Assembly: GCA_037013685.1 (NCBI GenBank)
Contig: CM072892.1
Coordinates: forward strand, 17,613,501 to 17,677,500
Direction of reading: 5' to 3'
DNA length: 64,000 nucleotides
Origin: Acridotheres tristis
Taxonomy: Eukaryota > Chordata > Aves > Passeriformes > Sturnidae
Positions 52,901-64,000 of this stretch are shown piece after piece. The position numbers and the translations under genes are program-made. The notes under the pieces were generated by a model. That model worked only from the letters and a program-made list of their open reading frames with translations. It searched no databases and was not told where the DNA came from. How positions within the stretch are numbered: the stretch's first letter is position 1; every line of letters starts with the position of its first letter.

Positions 52901-55900
52901 GTAAACACCCAATATGTGGCTTATCATCCATAAAGGGACAAAATGTTATGCCTTATGCCTGGATTCAAACCACTAGTTCATGGGCATTCGAATACTTCAA
53001 ATGTGCTGTGCTCAGACTACTGAGCTGTGTCTTCTGAAATCCATCATCTGCTGTGGTGAGATAGTTAAAGCTGGTAAACTGGTAATGCTTATTTAATGAA
53101 TTCTAATAACTTGTTTTTATGAGTAATCTGTCAGGAGGCCCCATTCTCTTTATGCATTTGTCCATTGATCTGTTTACATGAACAGCTTTCGCTCTGTTAT
53201 TTACAAATTACTCTCAGATTGTGTTGTTCTCCATTTAGAAAGTGCTGACAGTCGAGTGGACAAGATGATGCTTTTGATCAGATAATCGATGTCTAGGTCA
53301 TTTATGAGTAACAGGAAGTAAATCAGAGGCCTTTCAAAATTGTCCCGTGGATATTACTGGCCATTGGCATGTGTGGTGACTTGTTTTTTTCTCCCAAATC
53401 ACCCATGTACACAAATACATAATTTATGACTGTGCCAAAAGTAGACCAAATATCAGCTAATGGTTTATTGTTGTTTGCTATTGTTTTAAAGCCTTCTGGA
53501 TGTGTGTTGGTTACTTTATAGGCCAGGCAGGGACACAAGAACAGATTGCCCAGGTGATTCTGCAATAAGACATAGTGTAAGTTACATCTGGGGCAGCAAG
53601 GAAGAGAAATGTAAAAGGCAATAAAGGTTACCTCCAAGATATTAAATACAGGCAGATCCACATCTTGATGGCATACTCAGAAGAAAACACATTCACCTAC
53701 GTGTGCATAAAATATTATTACTTTTTTAATGGGTCAATTTAGCAGTAAGCCCAAGAATTCCAAGGTCAATTATTTGTATTTTTCATTACTGCAGATAATA
53801 AATAATATGGCTGCCAATGCCATTGGGGTACCATTTTACTGAGTATGAAGGTGGAGTGCTATAGGACCTGCAAAGAGGTGATAATTTCTGGCAGCACAAG
53901 ACTGCAGTCAACTGGGAAAGGAGTTTATTACTGTCAGAATTTTTACTATGCTGGCTGTAAGTTTATTAAGCAGTATACTGCATAATTTCTGTCAGCATAT
54001 TGTGTCATTTTCTGAGCTATATAATAATATTGCTTTGAACTTCTAAGTGCCTTCCATTTCTGTAGCTTCCTAAAAAGTTATACCCATCTTAATTGCCATG
54101 GCACCTCAGAGAGGCAAAGAAATATTTTCTTCCTCCTGGGAGATCAATACTGCTTTTAGCAGTGAAAGTGAAGTGAAATGAAAGGCTCAAAATCAAGCTA
54201 AAGGTTTGTCAGGACTGGGCTTGCAAAGGAAGCAGCATCTTGTGTCTTAGCTGTTGGATTGACAGGTCTCAAAGCAGCTGGTCTTGGCCACAGACTTTCT
54301 GTACAAAACTCAAGGAAATTCCTTTTGCTTCACTTCTCCAGATGTGACTGTATTTCCCGCTCCTAGTCTTGTTTTTTGTAGGAATGGGTTCTTTGGGGCA
54401 GTATGCTTTCTGGAGTGTGCTTTGCTCAGTGAAATGGCTGGGTTCTTTGAACACTAATTACCAAAAACAACCCCTCATCCCACGCCCCCCCCCCCTCCAA
54501 ATAACAAGATGTGTTTATAGGAGTGCCATTTTTCCTTAGACAGTGATAGAATGGCTTCCCTTGTATAGTGCAGCACAACCACAGTTTCTCCTGTGCCAGC
54601 TGGTTGAGTCATCTGCAGGAGGAAGAAGGTTTGGCTTTCTCAGAAAGTGCCTAGAGCACCATCACTTGGGTGCCTCAGGTCTTCAGTGGCATAAGCTGGC
54701 CAGAACTTGGTCAGGAAGCCTCTGAGGGAAACCCAGGATGCTGTAGGCCACTGAGTGGGAGATTTCTCTCACTGGCCTATGTACCAGCCAAAGGTACACA
54801 GAGATGTTAGGATGCAAGGTATCCCTCAATAACTGTCAGTCAGATTTGGTATCAGATAAGTCCTCACGACTTGCAGGACTTGATTAGTCAGTGTCAGGCT
54901 TTGCAACACTCAGGCTCTGAGTCCTGTAACCTGCAATAATGTTCACAGTGCAATGTTTACCTCCTCTGATTCGTGATCATGGGTACACAATCTTCTTCTT
55001 CATCGTTGTCTCTGTGGAGTGGCTGTATTCCAGCAATGGGTGTGGTGAGCAGGGCCTCTTTCATAGAGAGTCCTGGGATTACAAGTTTGATGTGCACTAA
55101 ATTCTTTGTGATGCTTCATTCCAAACTACAGAAACAACCCACCCACTTTAGAATGAAACAAACTCACTTTATCTCCACGGCAGAGCAGGTGACCCAGGAC
55201 AGAGAGAGAAAAATAATGTCCACCTTCTCTACCCTTCTTGTTCTTTTGCTATATAAACTTTGAGTCTATTATTTAGTCAGGACTGTAAGGGTGCCCTGCA
55301 GAATCAGATTTCTCCTCTTTTCATAGCTTTATCTGAGGGAAGAAATGAAAGGGTTTTTATCAGGAAAAAATAGAGTAGCATTCTCTGTAATTTTTTTCCA
55401 TCTCTGTCAATGGGAACGTTAAGATTAGGTTTTCTGGTTTGGCTGGAGATTTCCTTCAAGAAGAGGGCTAAGGAAGGGATGAGCAGGGCTCTAGTGGTTC
55501 TAGAACAGTCATAATTGAAAAGGTAACGTCTGGTTCTCCAATGAATCTTTCTTAATTTTCAAGATTTCTGCATCAAGACATTTTTTCCTCAAGAGTGTTT
55601 TTTGCCTCCCTTTTACAGGAACTGAGCATCAGTTGCTGTTCTGCTTTGTAATATCAGAGTGATAGAGAAATCTAGAGAGCTTTAAAAAGCTTGGTCAAAT
55701 TTGATTCAGGAGATATTTTAAGAATTAATTAAATGTATAGATTGAGCATCTACAACTCGTGGATTTGAGGAAGAGATTTGGGATGAACAGCACCTCAGTC
55801 CTTGTCAAGCTGTAGCAACTATATTTCATCAGACTGATGCCTTGCATTCTTGTCTCTTTTAGCTTGTCTATTCTGCCTATTTATCTATTTTTGTTCTAAA

Positions 55901-58280
55901 TAGGACTATTGCAGAACCTGTAGGAAAAATATTTTTTAAACTTTTGATAGGTCTTGTAAAAGCAGTACATGTGTTTTATATTGACACAGAAGAGAGGGAA
56001 AAGTCACTGGGGCTTGGTATTTACCCATCAAAACAAGGAACTGAAGTAAATCCCAGAGTTATTCCATTCAATAGTCCTGCCTTTTACAGAAGACAGAATT
56101 CAGCAGCCTTGCAAAAGGGGAAATACTCTTGGCTGATTACAAGTGGAAGAAGTGAAGGAAGGAGATGAAACTTGAGGATAAAACACCTACATTGATGAGA
56201 AATATGTTAAGTAATGCTCTGCTTTTCAATTATGTTAGAGTGGTAGGTACTGAAGCCTGCTCATTAGCTGAGGCTATAAAATGCCACTTTTATTGTGTCA
56301 TTTTTCTTTCAAATATTTGCCTGATGGGTTTGTGAAACGTTTAAGCTCTCACTGCCTGAAATTCCCACTGGCAGTCCCAAAGAAAGCTTCTCTTCCCAGC
56401 TTTATACTCAGAAATGTCAAATCCACACCTGCTAGCTCTCCCCCTATTAAAACAGTGCTCAGTACTAACCTTTTTCACATTCTCCTTGTGAAAAGAAACA
56501 TCATGCCAACTCACCCTCCTGCTGACCATCAAATCTGAGCTGACTCTTTGGGTTCATTGCCAGACAGCCCTCTGGGTCAGTCTGTCCTGGTGTCTTACTC
56601 CTCACTGAACTCTCCAGTCCCCTGAAGCTATTATTGACTCAGTTTTTCTCCACAAAATGAGCATGTGACAGCTCAGTTTTATTTCAGGGCCTGAGCTCTT
56701 GCTTTATTAATCAAACAGTAACTATTTGCCTTATATTTAGTACTTGTCTAAGTCAATCACCATCAGCCTTCCATCACCTTTCTTAGCCCGAAGTGTCACA
56801 TTTTGCTTTGCTAGTCACAAGGTATCAGAACTTGTCCTGGTACTTGGGGGCCTCAAACAAAAGTAAATCTCCTTACTGGCCTGTGTTTCTCTCCCTTTTA
56901 CAGGTGTACATTATTTCTGTGATGTCAAAAGGTTGTCTTGGGGGATTCATACTTAATTTAGCTATTGAGATGTAAGGATTTAACTGTTGTTTCTTTTGGC
57001 AGGTGATCCCTTGGACTTTCTAAGAGTTTCCACGCAAATGACAATGTTTTCACAGCAATCTGCATGACATGATAACTGTTATACAGGATATGTGTACTGT
57101 GTCTTCAGTATATTCCCAGCTCTATTAAGAACAGGTAATCAGTTTCACAGTAAAGATACATGTCCTTTCTGCTGATGTTTTCACTTGTTGTGGGCTATAT
57201 ACTAGCAGAATAATTTTCTTTAGCCTGTAACTGGTGGCTTCTGTTTGCTGAATAACAGCTGACTGAATTCAGACAACCCAATGAAATAAAAAACAAAAAG
57301 CTGTGAGGATGCATTGCCTCCTTTGTGTGTTACTTGATGGTTTTCCTGGTCTGGTAATTATCTAATGCAGTAATAGAGAAAAGGTCAAAGATATTGTGAG
57401 GCTGCTTCTGAACATAATTTTTCAGCTCATTTTTGGCATGTCATGTGTATAATCTCCCAGTGATGAATATTTGCATTTCATTGCCATGATTTAGGAGGGT
57501 TTTTTGCCTATGCTTCAAATTGCTTTCAGTGCTCTCTGCAAAATGTGCTTTGCAGCAATGCAATGCACTTTGAGTTCATTTTATAAATTTGATTTTCTTC
57601 TTCCCCTTCACTTCTGGTGTCAGTCTGGTGTAGGGGCAGCATGAAGGAGGTCGGGGAGAAGGAAAGGAGTATGTAGAAGATTTGTAACTTATTAAGAATA
57701 AAGAATATAGTTCAGTTCATAATATCATCAAAAAATTTACTTCTCTGCAGAGATTAATGTTCAGAGGTTTTTTAGCCTGTGTGCTTGTACATGAACACAG
57801 TGAATCACTATTATTATTAAATCTACAGAAAGGAGGGAATTGCTAGGGCGGAAACACAGTGTTTCCTTGACTTCTCCAGATCCCTGCAAATACAAAGAAG
57901 CTTGTAGGACAGACAGCACACGACATGAGAGGTGCTCAGAGATGTTTGTTTTGATAGTGCTCACAGTGTTTTTGTCTCAGAAGCAGTGTTAGTATGCAGG
58001 GCAAACCATACATCTGGTTTCACTCATCTTGCCTGAGAGCCAGTTCAGTGCCTTGTCCGGAAATCTTTAGAATAGTGGAGGTGGTAACAGCTTTTATAAA
58101 TTAAAGACACGGTTTAAACCTGTCTTCAGAGACATCTGTATGCCAGGCATGTGCCACTTTGGATTCAGGCAATGGATTCATTTCCAGAGTGGGGAGCACA
58201 TACATAGGGCTGTGAAGACATCAAATGCTTTAGGGAGTTGCATCTTCTTGCAGGCAGATCTTATATCATCTGTCTAAAGT
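49970..58280. other. Intergenic gene desert
   Basis: No gene recognised. Contains a T/G simple tract at 51854-51956 and an 11-base C run near 54485. Frames of about 100 codons at 52029-52334 (plus) and 53323-53661 (minus) show no recognisable domain. Confidence 0.7.
51854..51956. repeat. T/G low-complexity tract with (GT)n core
   Basis: About 100 bases with almost only T and G on the plus strand, built of TTTG units, ending in nine or so GT repeats and a T run. Confidence 0.9.
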
Positions 58281-58284
58281 TTGG

Positions 58285-58478
58285 GCACCATAATTCAGGG
58301 GTTTGGAGCTTTAAGCCTGACAGTATTTAAGAGGCATTTGGACAATATCCTTAATAATTTACCTTAACTTTTTATCAACCCTGAATTGGTTAGAGAGTTG
58401 GACTAGATGATTATTATAGGTAGCTTCCAAAGAAAAAATTCTATTATAATCTGAGGTCCTTTCCAACTGAAACAATCT
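58285..58478 (+). repeat. CR1 LINE 3' end
   Basis: Blocks in order: TTTAAGCCTGACAGTATTTA, AGAGGCATTTGGACAATA, CCCTGAATTGGTTAGAGAGT, TGGACTAGATGATTATTATA, GGTCCTTTCCAACTGAAAC. These resemble the 3' end of bird CR1 subfamilies that finish in short TATTC repeats. A stretch of about 30 bases (near 58420-58450) interrupts the expected order. Confidence 0.75.
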
Positions 58479-58608
58479 ATTCTATTCTATTCTATTCTAT
58501 TCTATTCTATTCTATTCTATTCTATTCTATTCTATTCTATTCTATTCTATTCTATTCTATTCTATTCTATTCTATTCTATTCTATTCTATTCTATTCTAT
58601 TCTATTCT
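58476..58608 (+). repeat. (TCTAT)n pentanucleotide microsatellite
   Basis: About 26 uninterrupted copies of TCTAT directly following a CR1 3' end. CR1 elements end in a few copies of a short repeat, so this looks like a large expansion of that tail. Confidence 0.95.
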
Positions 58609-58609
58609 T

Positions 58610-61600
58610 ATTCCTTTCTCTATCGGTCTAAGTAAAATATCTCATAATTTGTTTCTTACTTACAGAGTTCTCATGTGGCTCTCTCTCCTTCAGATGAATT
58701 TTTTAATGTAATAGTTCAAGAAAAGAATCCAGAGAGGTTTTTTATATATCATTGTATCTATTGACAGTAGAAGTAGTTCCCAGCCTTAAAATCAGTAGTC
58801 TAAGTAGCAAATACAGTCTTTTTTGAGAGTTCATCTCTTTCTTTATTTTGGAGTGTTTGGTCATCCCAGTCCTAACTGAAGAGGTAAGAGATCTTCTGTT
58901 TATTATTAGTGTAAATTGTATGTTTGCAAAGAAATATGGGAATGTAATTGAAAAGCAATGAGAATAATCAAAAGCCTAGAGAAACATGGGTTGTGAGAAA
59001 AAAAATTAAATTGTGGCTGTTTGATCTTCTAATACGTATAAAAAGATTGCTGCAAGAGGAAGGCAATAATTAATTTTCCATGCCCAGGGCACAAGTAATT
59101 ATGGCTTTAAACTGCAATTCTGAATTTCTCTGAGCATTCTCCATTGGCTTGTATTTCTTTCAAGTATCTGATTACTCACCTACTTGGTATTCTCATAAAA
59201 CGTGCTCCAGTCACAGCTACAGTGTGATTCCACCTATGAACTCTCTGTGACTCTCAGACAGGCTGATGTGGGGGCACCTCTCTGATCTAAGTGCAGGTGG
59301 GGCAGAAGTTTGGTGTAGGTTGAGCAGGGAGCCCAAGAGCAGAGCAGAGGGGGGACTTTGGATCTGGGACTCCATCATGAGACTGATATAGGAAAGGCCA
59401 AAATGTTAGCCTGCAAATGAAATCACCATTTCTGAGAGCTTGACTTTAGCATCTTTCCCTTTCCCTCTTCATGACTTCACTGATAACCATCATATGGCCC
59501 AACCCTAATCACGACACGTGTACCCCTGTTCAGTGGTCTGCAATGGGTCAGAGTGCAGTTGGGCTCTCTGCTCTGATAGTTAGCAATAGAGATGTTATCT
59601 GTGACTGAAGGAAATTTATACTGTTTTTTTATCTGTTGGACATCCTGAATGGAAGGACGAGCGATTTTTCAGCTGCAGGAAAACCATGCAAAGGAAATAT
59701 TTTGTTGCTGTTTGAGTTTCACACTGATAAAAGGAAACAATCAAGGAAGTTACCAGCCCAGGAACATCTATCTTCTCTTTTTTCCATGTGAAGATCCCCA
59801 GTCTCAAATGAGATCAACTTTATTGAGAAACTGAACTAGAATTCAGCCGTTTGCACTGATATAGACTACTTCATACTGCTTACAAGACTTGTAATCAGAG
59901 CCGTCTGCATAATACTGATATCAGTTTAAGTCTTTGAGGACCTTCTCAGTGTGACAGACTACCTGCTGATTCATGTAGTCACATCTGCCATATCTGCAAT
60001 CCTGATTTTGAATCTTTTTCTTTTCCACTCAAAAAGGTGGAATTAATTTTGGTTGTGTATTTAGTGGTCCTGCTTGGGGCTACTTCACATTCATTTGGTA
60101 ACCTTTAGCAACAAAAGCTGTGAATAAAGGGAACTAAAGATGTGTGACGCCTTCTTTTAGTAATGTCATCCCTAAAACACAGTATCTTCCATAACAATTA
60201 TTCCATCTGCTGTATGGAAAATAATCTCTTAGGCTGCATTTCCCTCATAAGAATGATGCAGATGTAGGTAGCACTTCCTTGGCTGAGGATTTGGCTCACA
60301 TTACATTTCCTCTCCATTCCAGTCCCTGGATCTATCCCCATATGGATCACATTCCAGCATGTCTGGCACTGGTGTATGTCTGCTGCTCTCTCCTTTCTCT
60401 CCAGTCAAAGGACTGGGGGAAGAGGGGTATCTGTTCTAAATTATAATTCTTTCTGCTTTATTCTTGATCTAAAAAGGAAGATGTATTTGTTCAGAATCCA
60501 GCAGGAACTGAAGACTCTTTTTGAGATGGAGAAGACTATCCAGGAAGAATTTAAAGTATAAGGAACTAGGCAGGAGTCTCAGAACCTTTATCACACAGTG
60601 AGTATTCAAATTTTGAACTCAGTGTTAGCACTCAGAAACAGTGTTTCATCTTGCTATGCTGTTATACAGATTATGCAGCTCACCAAACCGTGATTGCTGT
60701 TGGTTTTATGCTGTAAGTAACCAAAAGCTTGATGCAGCACAATTGCCCACAGCATTTAGGCCAGCTTGTCATAGCACAGTTATTGGTGAGGTAGAAGAGA
60801 GCATCGCTGAAGGGCCCTGAAAAATAGCCCAGTGGAACTGCAGGCTGAGATTGACTCCAGGCCAGTGCTTTGTAGCTTGTGATTCAACTGGAGCCTCTCA
60901 CTGAGAGATCAGGCTCCAGGCTCAGCTGGAGCAGATCCGAGTTCTGCATACAGGAACTAGAGAAAGCAGATGGGCATTCATCGTATCCACAGAATCTTAA
61001 AAACCCAGCTTTACAGGATTTACATATAGCTGATGGGGCATTTGAAGCTTAAACCCAGAAGGAACACGAGGAAAAAACCCTTTACATACAATAATATCTT
61101 TCCAATCCTATAGCTTCCAGCACAACTTCTTCCTGGATCTATCCTGCCTTTTTTTTTTTTTTTTTTTGGAGGGAAACAGTAAATAGAGCTGATCACTGAA
61201 GCCAGGATGTTTTTAGCCAAAGGAACAAGACTGTAAAAAGAATGATCCACACAAACAACTTTGCTTACTGTAATTCAGAGTCCTGCAGCACATAAATAAA
61301 TTAATTTTGGAAATTCCTTTGCAAACCGACAGAACTGCCACAAGCCTAATCCAGAATCTGCACAGTTTTGCTTGTTTTTTTCAAGATTTAGAACAGTTTA
61401 CTCTTCTGATTCATCTTTTCCTGTTTTACATTTGGAATTAGTTTGTGCTGCTGCAGAAAGCACTGAACTGCTGCAAATGTACCTGATGTTTTCATTCTGA
61501 ACAGAGGCAGAGAACGGGGGAAGTCTCATGTAACTCTTCCCTGAGGATCCAGAAAACGCCTCAAAGCCCAGAGAAGGACAGGAGTAGCCACACATACACT

Positions 61601-64000
61601 GGGCACCACCCTGACATGGAGCAAAGCCCTGCAAAGGATCACTGTGATGCTTTTGCCACAGTGAGGACTGAAAAGCTTTCATCAGAGACTTCGTGGTGCT
61701 TTACAGGCACAGCTCTAAGTATTGAAGAAATGTGTGTCTCTGCTTGTTGTAGGGCTTTAGGAGGTTTAGTGGTTGTGAAGCCATGAGAAACAGCACCTTG
61801 ACTCTTTTGTCCCTGTATGCTCCACTTGAACTGGAAAGCAATTGACAATCAAACCCAGTCTTAAAAAATCCTGACAATTCCCACATAGATACTGAAGGAA
61901 AGAGAACATCTGCTTTGCATCCCTGCCTAAACTAGCCTTAGAGGATCGCTGTCCATTTTGGTATTCGGTTTACTGTTTTTCCATCAGTAAAATTGTCTCT
62001 GACTATTTTGTGTTTGGATGTAGAGTCCAAGTGAGAATGCACTCTTGGCAATACAGATAAGTAATTTAATTGCATTTCATATATTTACTTCAGACCAATT
62101 TCAGTGAAATAAATGCACAAAAAACCCGTTCTTACATGAAAATGACTACAGACACCTTTGTGATCAGAAAACACCTGCACACAGAGAGCTGGTGCTCCTT
62201 TACCCTTACCTAGAGCCATGCAAGCTGTACCAAAGAGGCATAATCATGTTAGTCTTTTGGGGTGGTGGAAATATCCTGCTGAGTTTCACCTCTCCTCCAT
62301 CCAATTTTCCTGGTCTCCTGCAACCTGTATTACTTTTGTATGTAAGAGGAAACAATTTGCTTGCTAACATTATGCTGTTTTAAATAGACTTTCAGCTATA
62401 GATTTTCCATAAACCTAGAAAGCAGCTTGGCCTATCTGTTGTCTATTAATTCTGAAATTTATTAGCTCTCCACTTCCATTTCAGATACAAGCACAGTCTT
62501 AATTGCTCCATTTTTATTCTCACAGAAGATACAGTAAATCTTAATGATTGTGCTTCAAACATTAAGAAGCAATGTAGTGGTTGTAGGAGAAAAGTATTCA
62601 AAACACATTAAATTAATAAGTACTTAATAACATTTCATTTTCAAGCTGTTCATCAGAATTTGCTTTGACTTTGAAAGAATAAATGTCGCAAGAATTCCTT
62701 AAAGAGAAATCCAACTGGAACACTTTTTCCCCCCAAACTTAAGATTTCCTTATAACATTTTCCTAACTCCTCCTCCCCTTCTGAGACTTTCAGAACTGTG
62801 AAAACAATATTTTTTTTGCTTTAATTATAATGCGAGTTGAGAATGTGTTATTTTGGCTACATTACCAGCTCACATACAGTTTGTTTATAGCTCTCTGCAA
62901 AGCCATTTTAATAAGGTCATATTTGCAATTTAAATTAACTTTAATATTTCTTGCAAACTCCAGTTCTGTTTGTTTATGCAAGGGGTAAACATACTAGAAA
63001 TTTATTGTTTTAAAAATACATTCCTTTGTTTCATTTTCAAATTGGTAAATCAGGTAGTAAACAATCTTGACTTTATTTATTTTCTTGTGTGAAAGGAAGA
63101 AAACGATTTCTTTTTTAGCAGGAAGAGAAGAAAAGAATGTGGAAAAGTGAGGAAGAATGAAATCAATTATTCAAAATGGAAATTTAGTCTGAAGAAACAA
63201 TACACAATGAACAATTTATTTTTCAAGTGAAAACCTTTTTCCACTTGCAATTTATTTTCCCTAGGGATTGCTGCTTTAAAGATTTGTTAAATCATGTGTA
63301 AAAACAAATACCTACATATGAATATCTTAAGACTCTTCACTGGTAATTTTTATTCCCATACTAGAACTGAATCTTAAATTTGGGCAGTCAGTCATGACCC
63401 TGATAACATTTGTTTTTCTTTCAATTTGATGACCTTTTTCTTTCATGAGAAAATTTTCTTTCATCCCTATTTATATCAACTACAGATATTTTCAAAGCCT
63501 AGAATTTTAGCAGCTAATGCTACACTCCTCACAGAAGACAGTACTGTGAAGCCTGAACATGAAACACATTCAGTTTTGCAATTTAAAAGATTTGGAAATT
63601 AAATTTTTTTCCCCCAGACATTGATTTGAATATATAATACCTATTGTGTGGTAGTCTGCCAACAGGAATGTGAACCTTATTAGCTAAATTTCTGATAAAA
63701 GGTTCATGAAACGGTGTGAAATAATTGTATTCATTTTCCACTAACTTTGTTGACCAGTTAATGTTTGATATTGTCTTATTTCTATAAAAGCTATAACTTT
63801 TTTGTAGATCATATGCATGGCTTGATTCCTACCAGTCTAAGCTAGTGGAATAACTCTATTATCTCACTAGTTGCAAGTCATTTTATTTTCTGAGTGCTAG
63901 AAAAAAAACGTGAAACATTCTTGGCTGGAAGAGCAGTTTGCAAGCAGACTCCCAAGCCTTCTGTTACAATATGTTGGTGCCTCACACCTGACTAACCCAC
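58610..64000. other. Intergenic, right end of window
   Basis: No gene recognised. A T19 run lies at 61149-61167. From about 62500 onward the sequence is very AT-rich, with many homeodomain-like TAATT cores. All open frames are short and unmatched. Confidence 0.65.
61149..61167. repeat. T19 homopolymer
   Basis: Uninterrupted run of 19 T. It may be the poly(A) of an old minus-strand retroposed sequence, but no parent could be recognised. Confidence 0.9.

Noticed and set aside
53323..53661. 112-codon minus-strand open frame
   Set aside because: No domain or repeat-encoded protein recognised; likely chance.

Overview
The window looks like bird nuclear DNA, probably chromosomal and possibly from a passerine. 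It holds CR1 LINE 3' ends typical of birds, one of them running into a long TCTAT pentamer array. It also carries a multi-exon vertebrate gene with canonical GT-AG introns, and a gene pair (GPR65 and GALC) that lies head to head in mammals too.

Layout. At 19-1056 on the minus strand is a complete single-exon class A GPCR, GPR65 (TDAG8, proton-sensing receptor). From 1057 to about 9000 is intergenic sequence with old repeat relics. From about 9030 to 10250 is a CpG island containing a CACGTG/CLEAR-like site and GALC exon 1. From 9782 to 38441 on the plus strand is the whole coding region of GALC (lysosomal galactocerebrosidase, glycoside hydrolase family 59). I resolved it into 17 coding exon positions, all with GT-AG borders and consistent phases, giving 674 codons. 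Its 3' UTR probably ends near 38.97 kb or 40.66 kb. From about 40.7 kb to the end I see no gene. That stretch is AT-rich and holds simple repeats, a CR1 end with a (TCTAT)n array, and one small GC-rich, CpG-containing patch near 49.7 kb. In human the region beyond the GALC 3' end is a gene desert, so this is expected.

Main discovery. GALC has two alternative versions of exon 7, 1.9 kb apart (7a at 21651-21778, 7b at 23722-23852). Both begin in phase 0 and end in phase 2. They encode homologous peptides (about 20 of 43 aligned residues identical by my count), and both have intact splice sites. Using both gives a stop two codons after the junction; using neither gives a frameshift and a stop in exon 8. 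Only one may be used per mRNA, so they are predicted to be mutually exclusive exons. The segment lies in the catalytic barrel between the two catalytic glutamates. Version 7b is the one resembling human GALC. Version 7a is divergent, one residue shorter, and carries a private N-glycosylation sequon. Two GALC isoforms with different barrel segments, perhaps differing in substrate or activator preference, are therefore possible.

GPR65 (acid sensor, also placed in endo-lysosomal biology) and GALC (acid hydrolase that degrades galactosylceramide and psychosine) are neighbours transcribed away from each other. The sequence does not show whether they share regulation.
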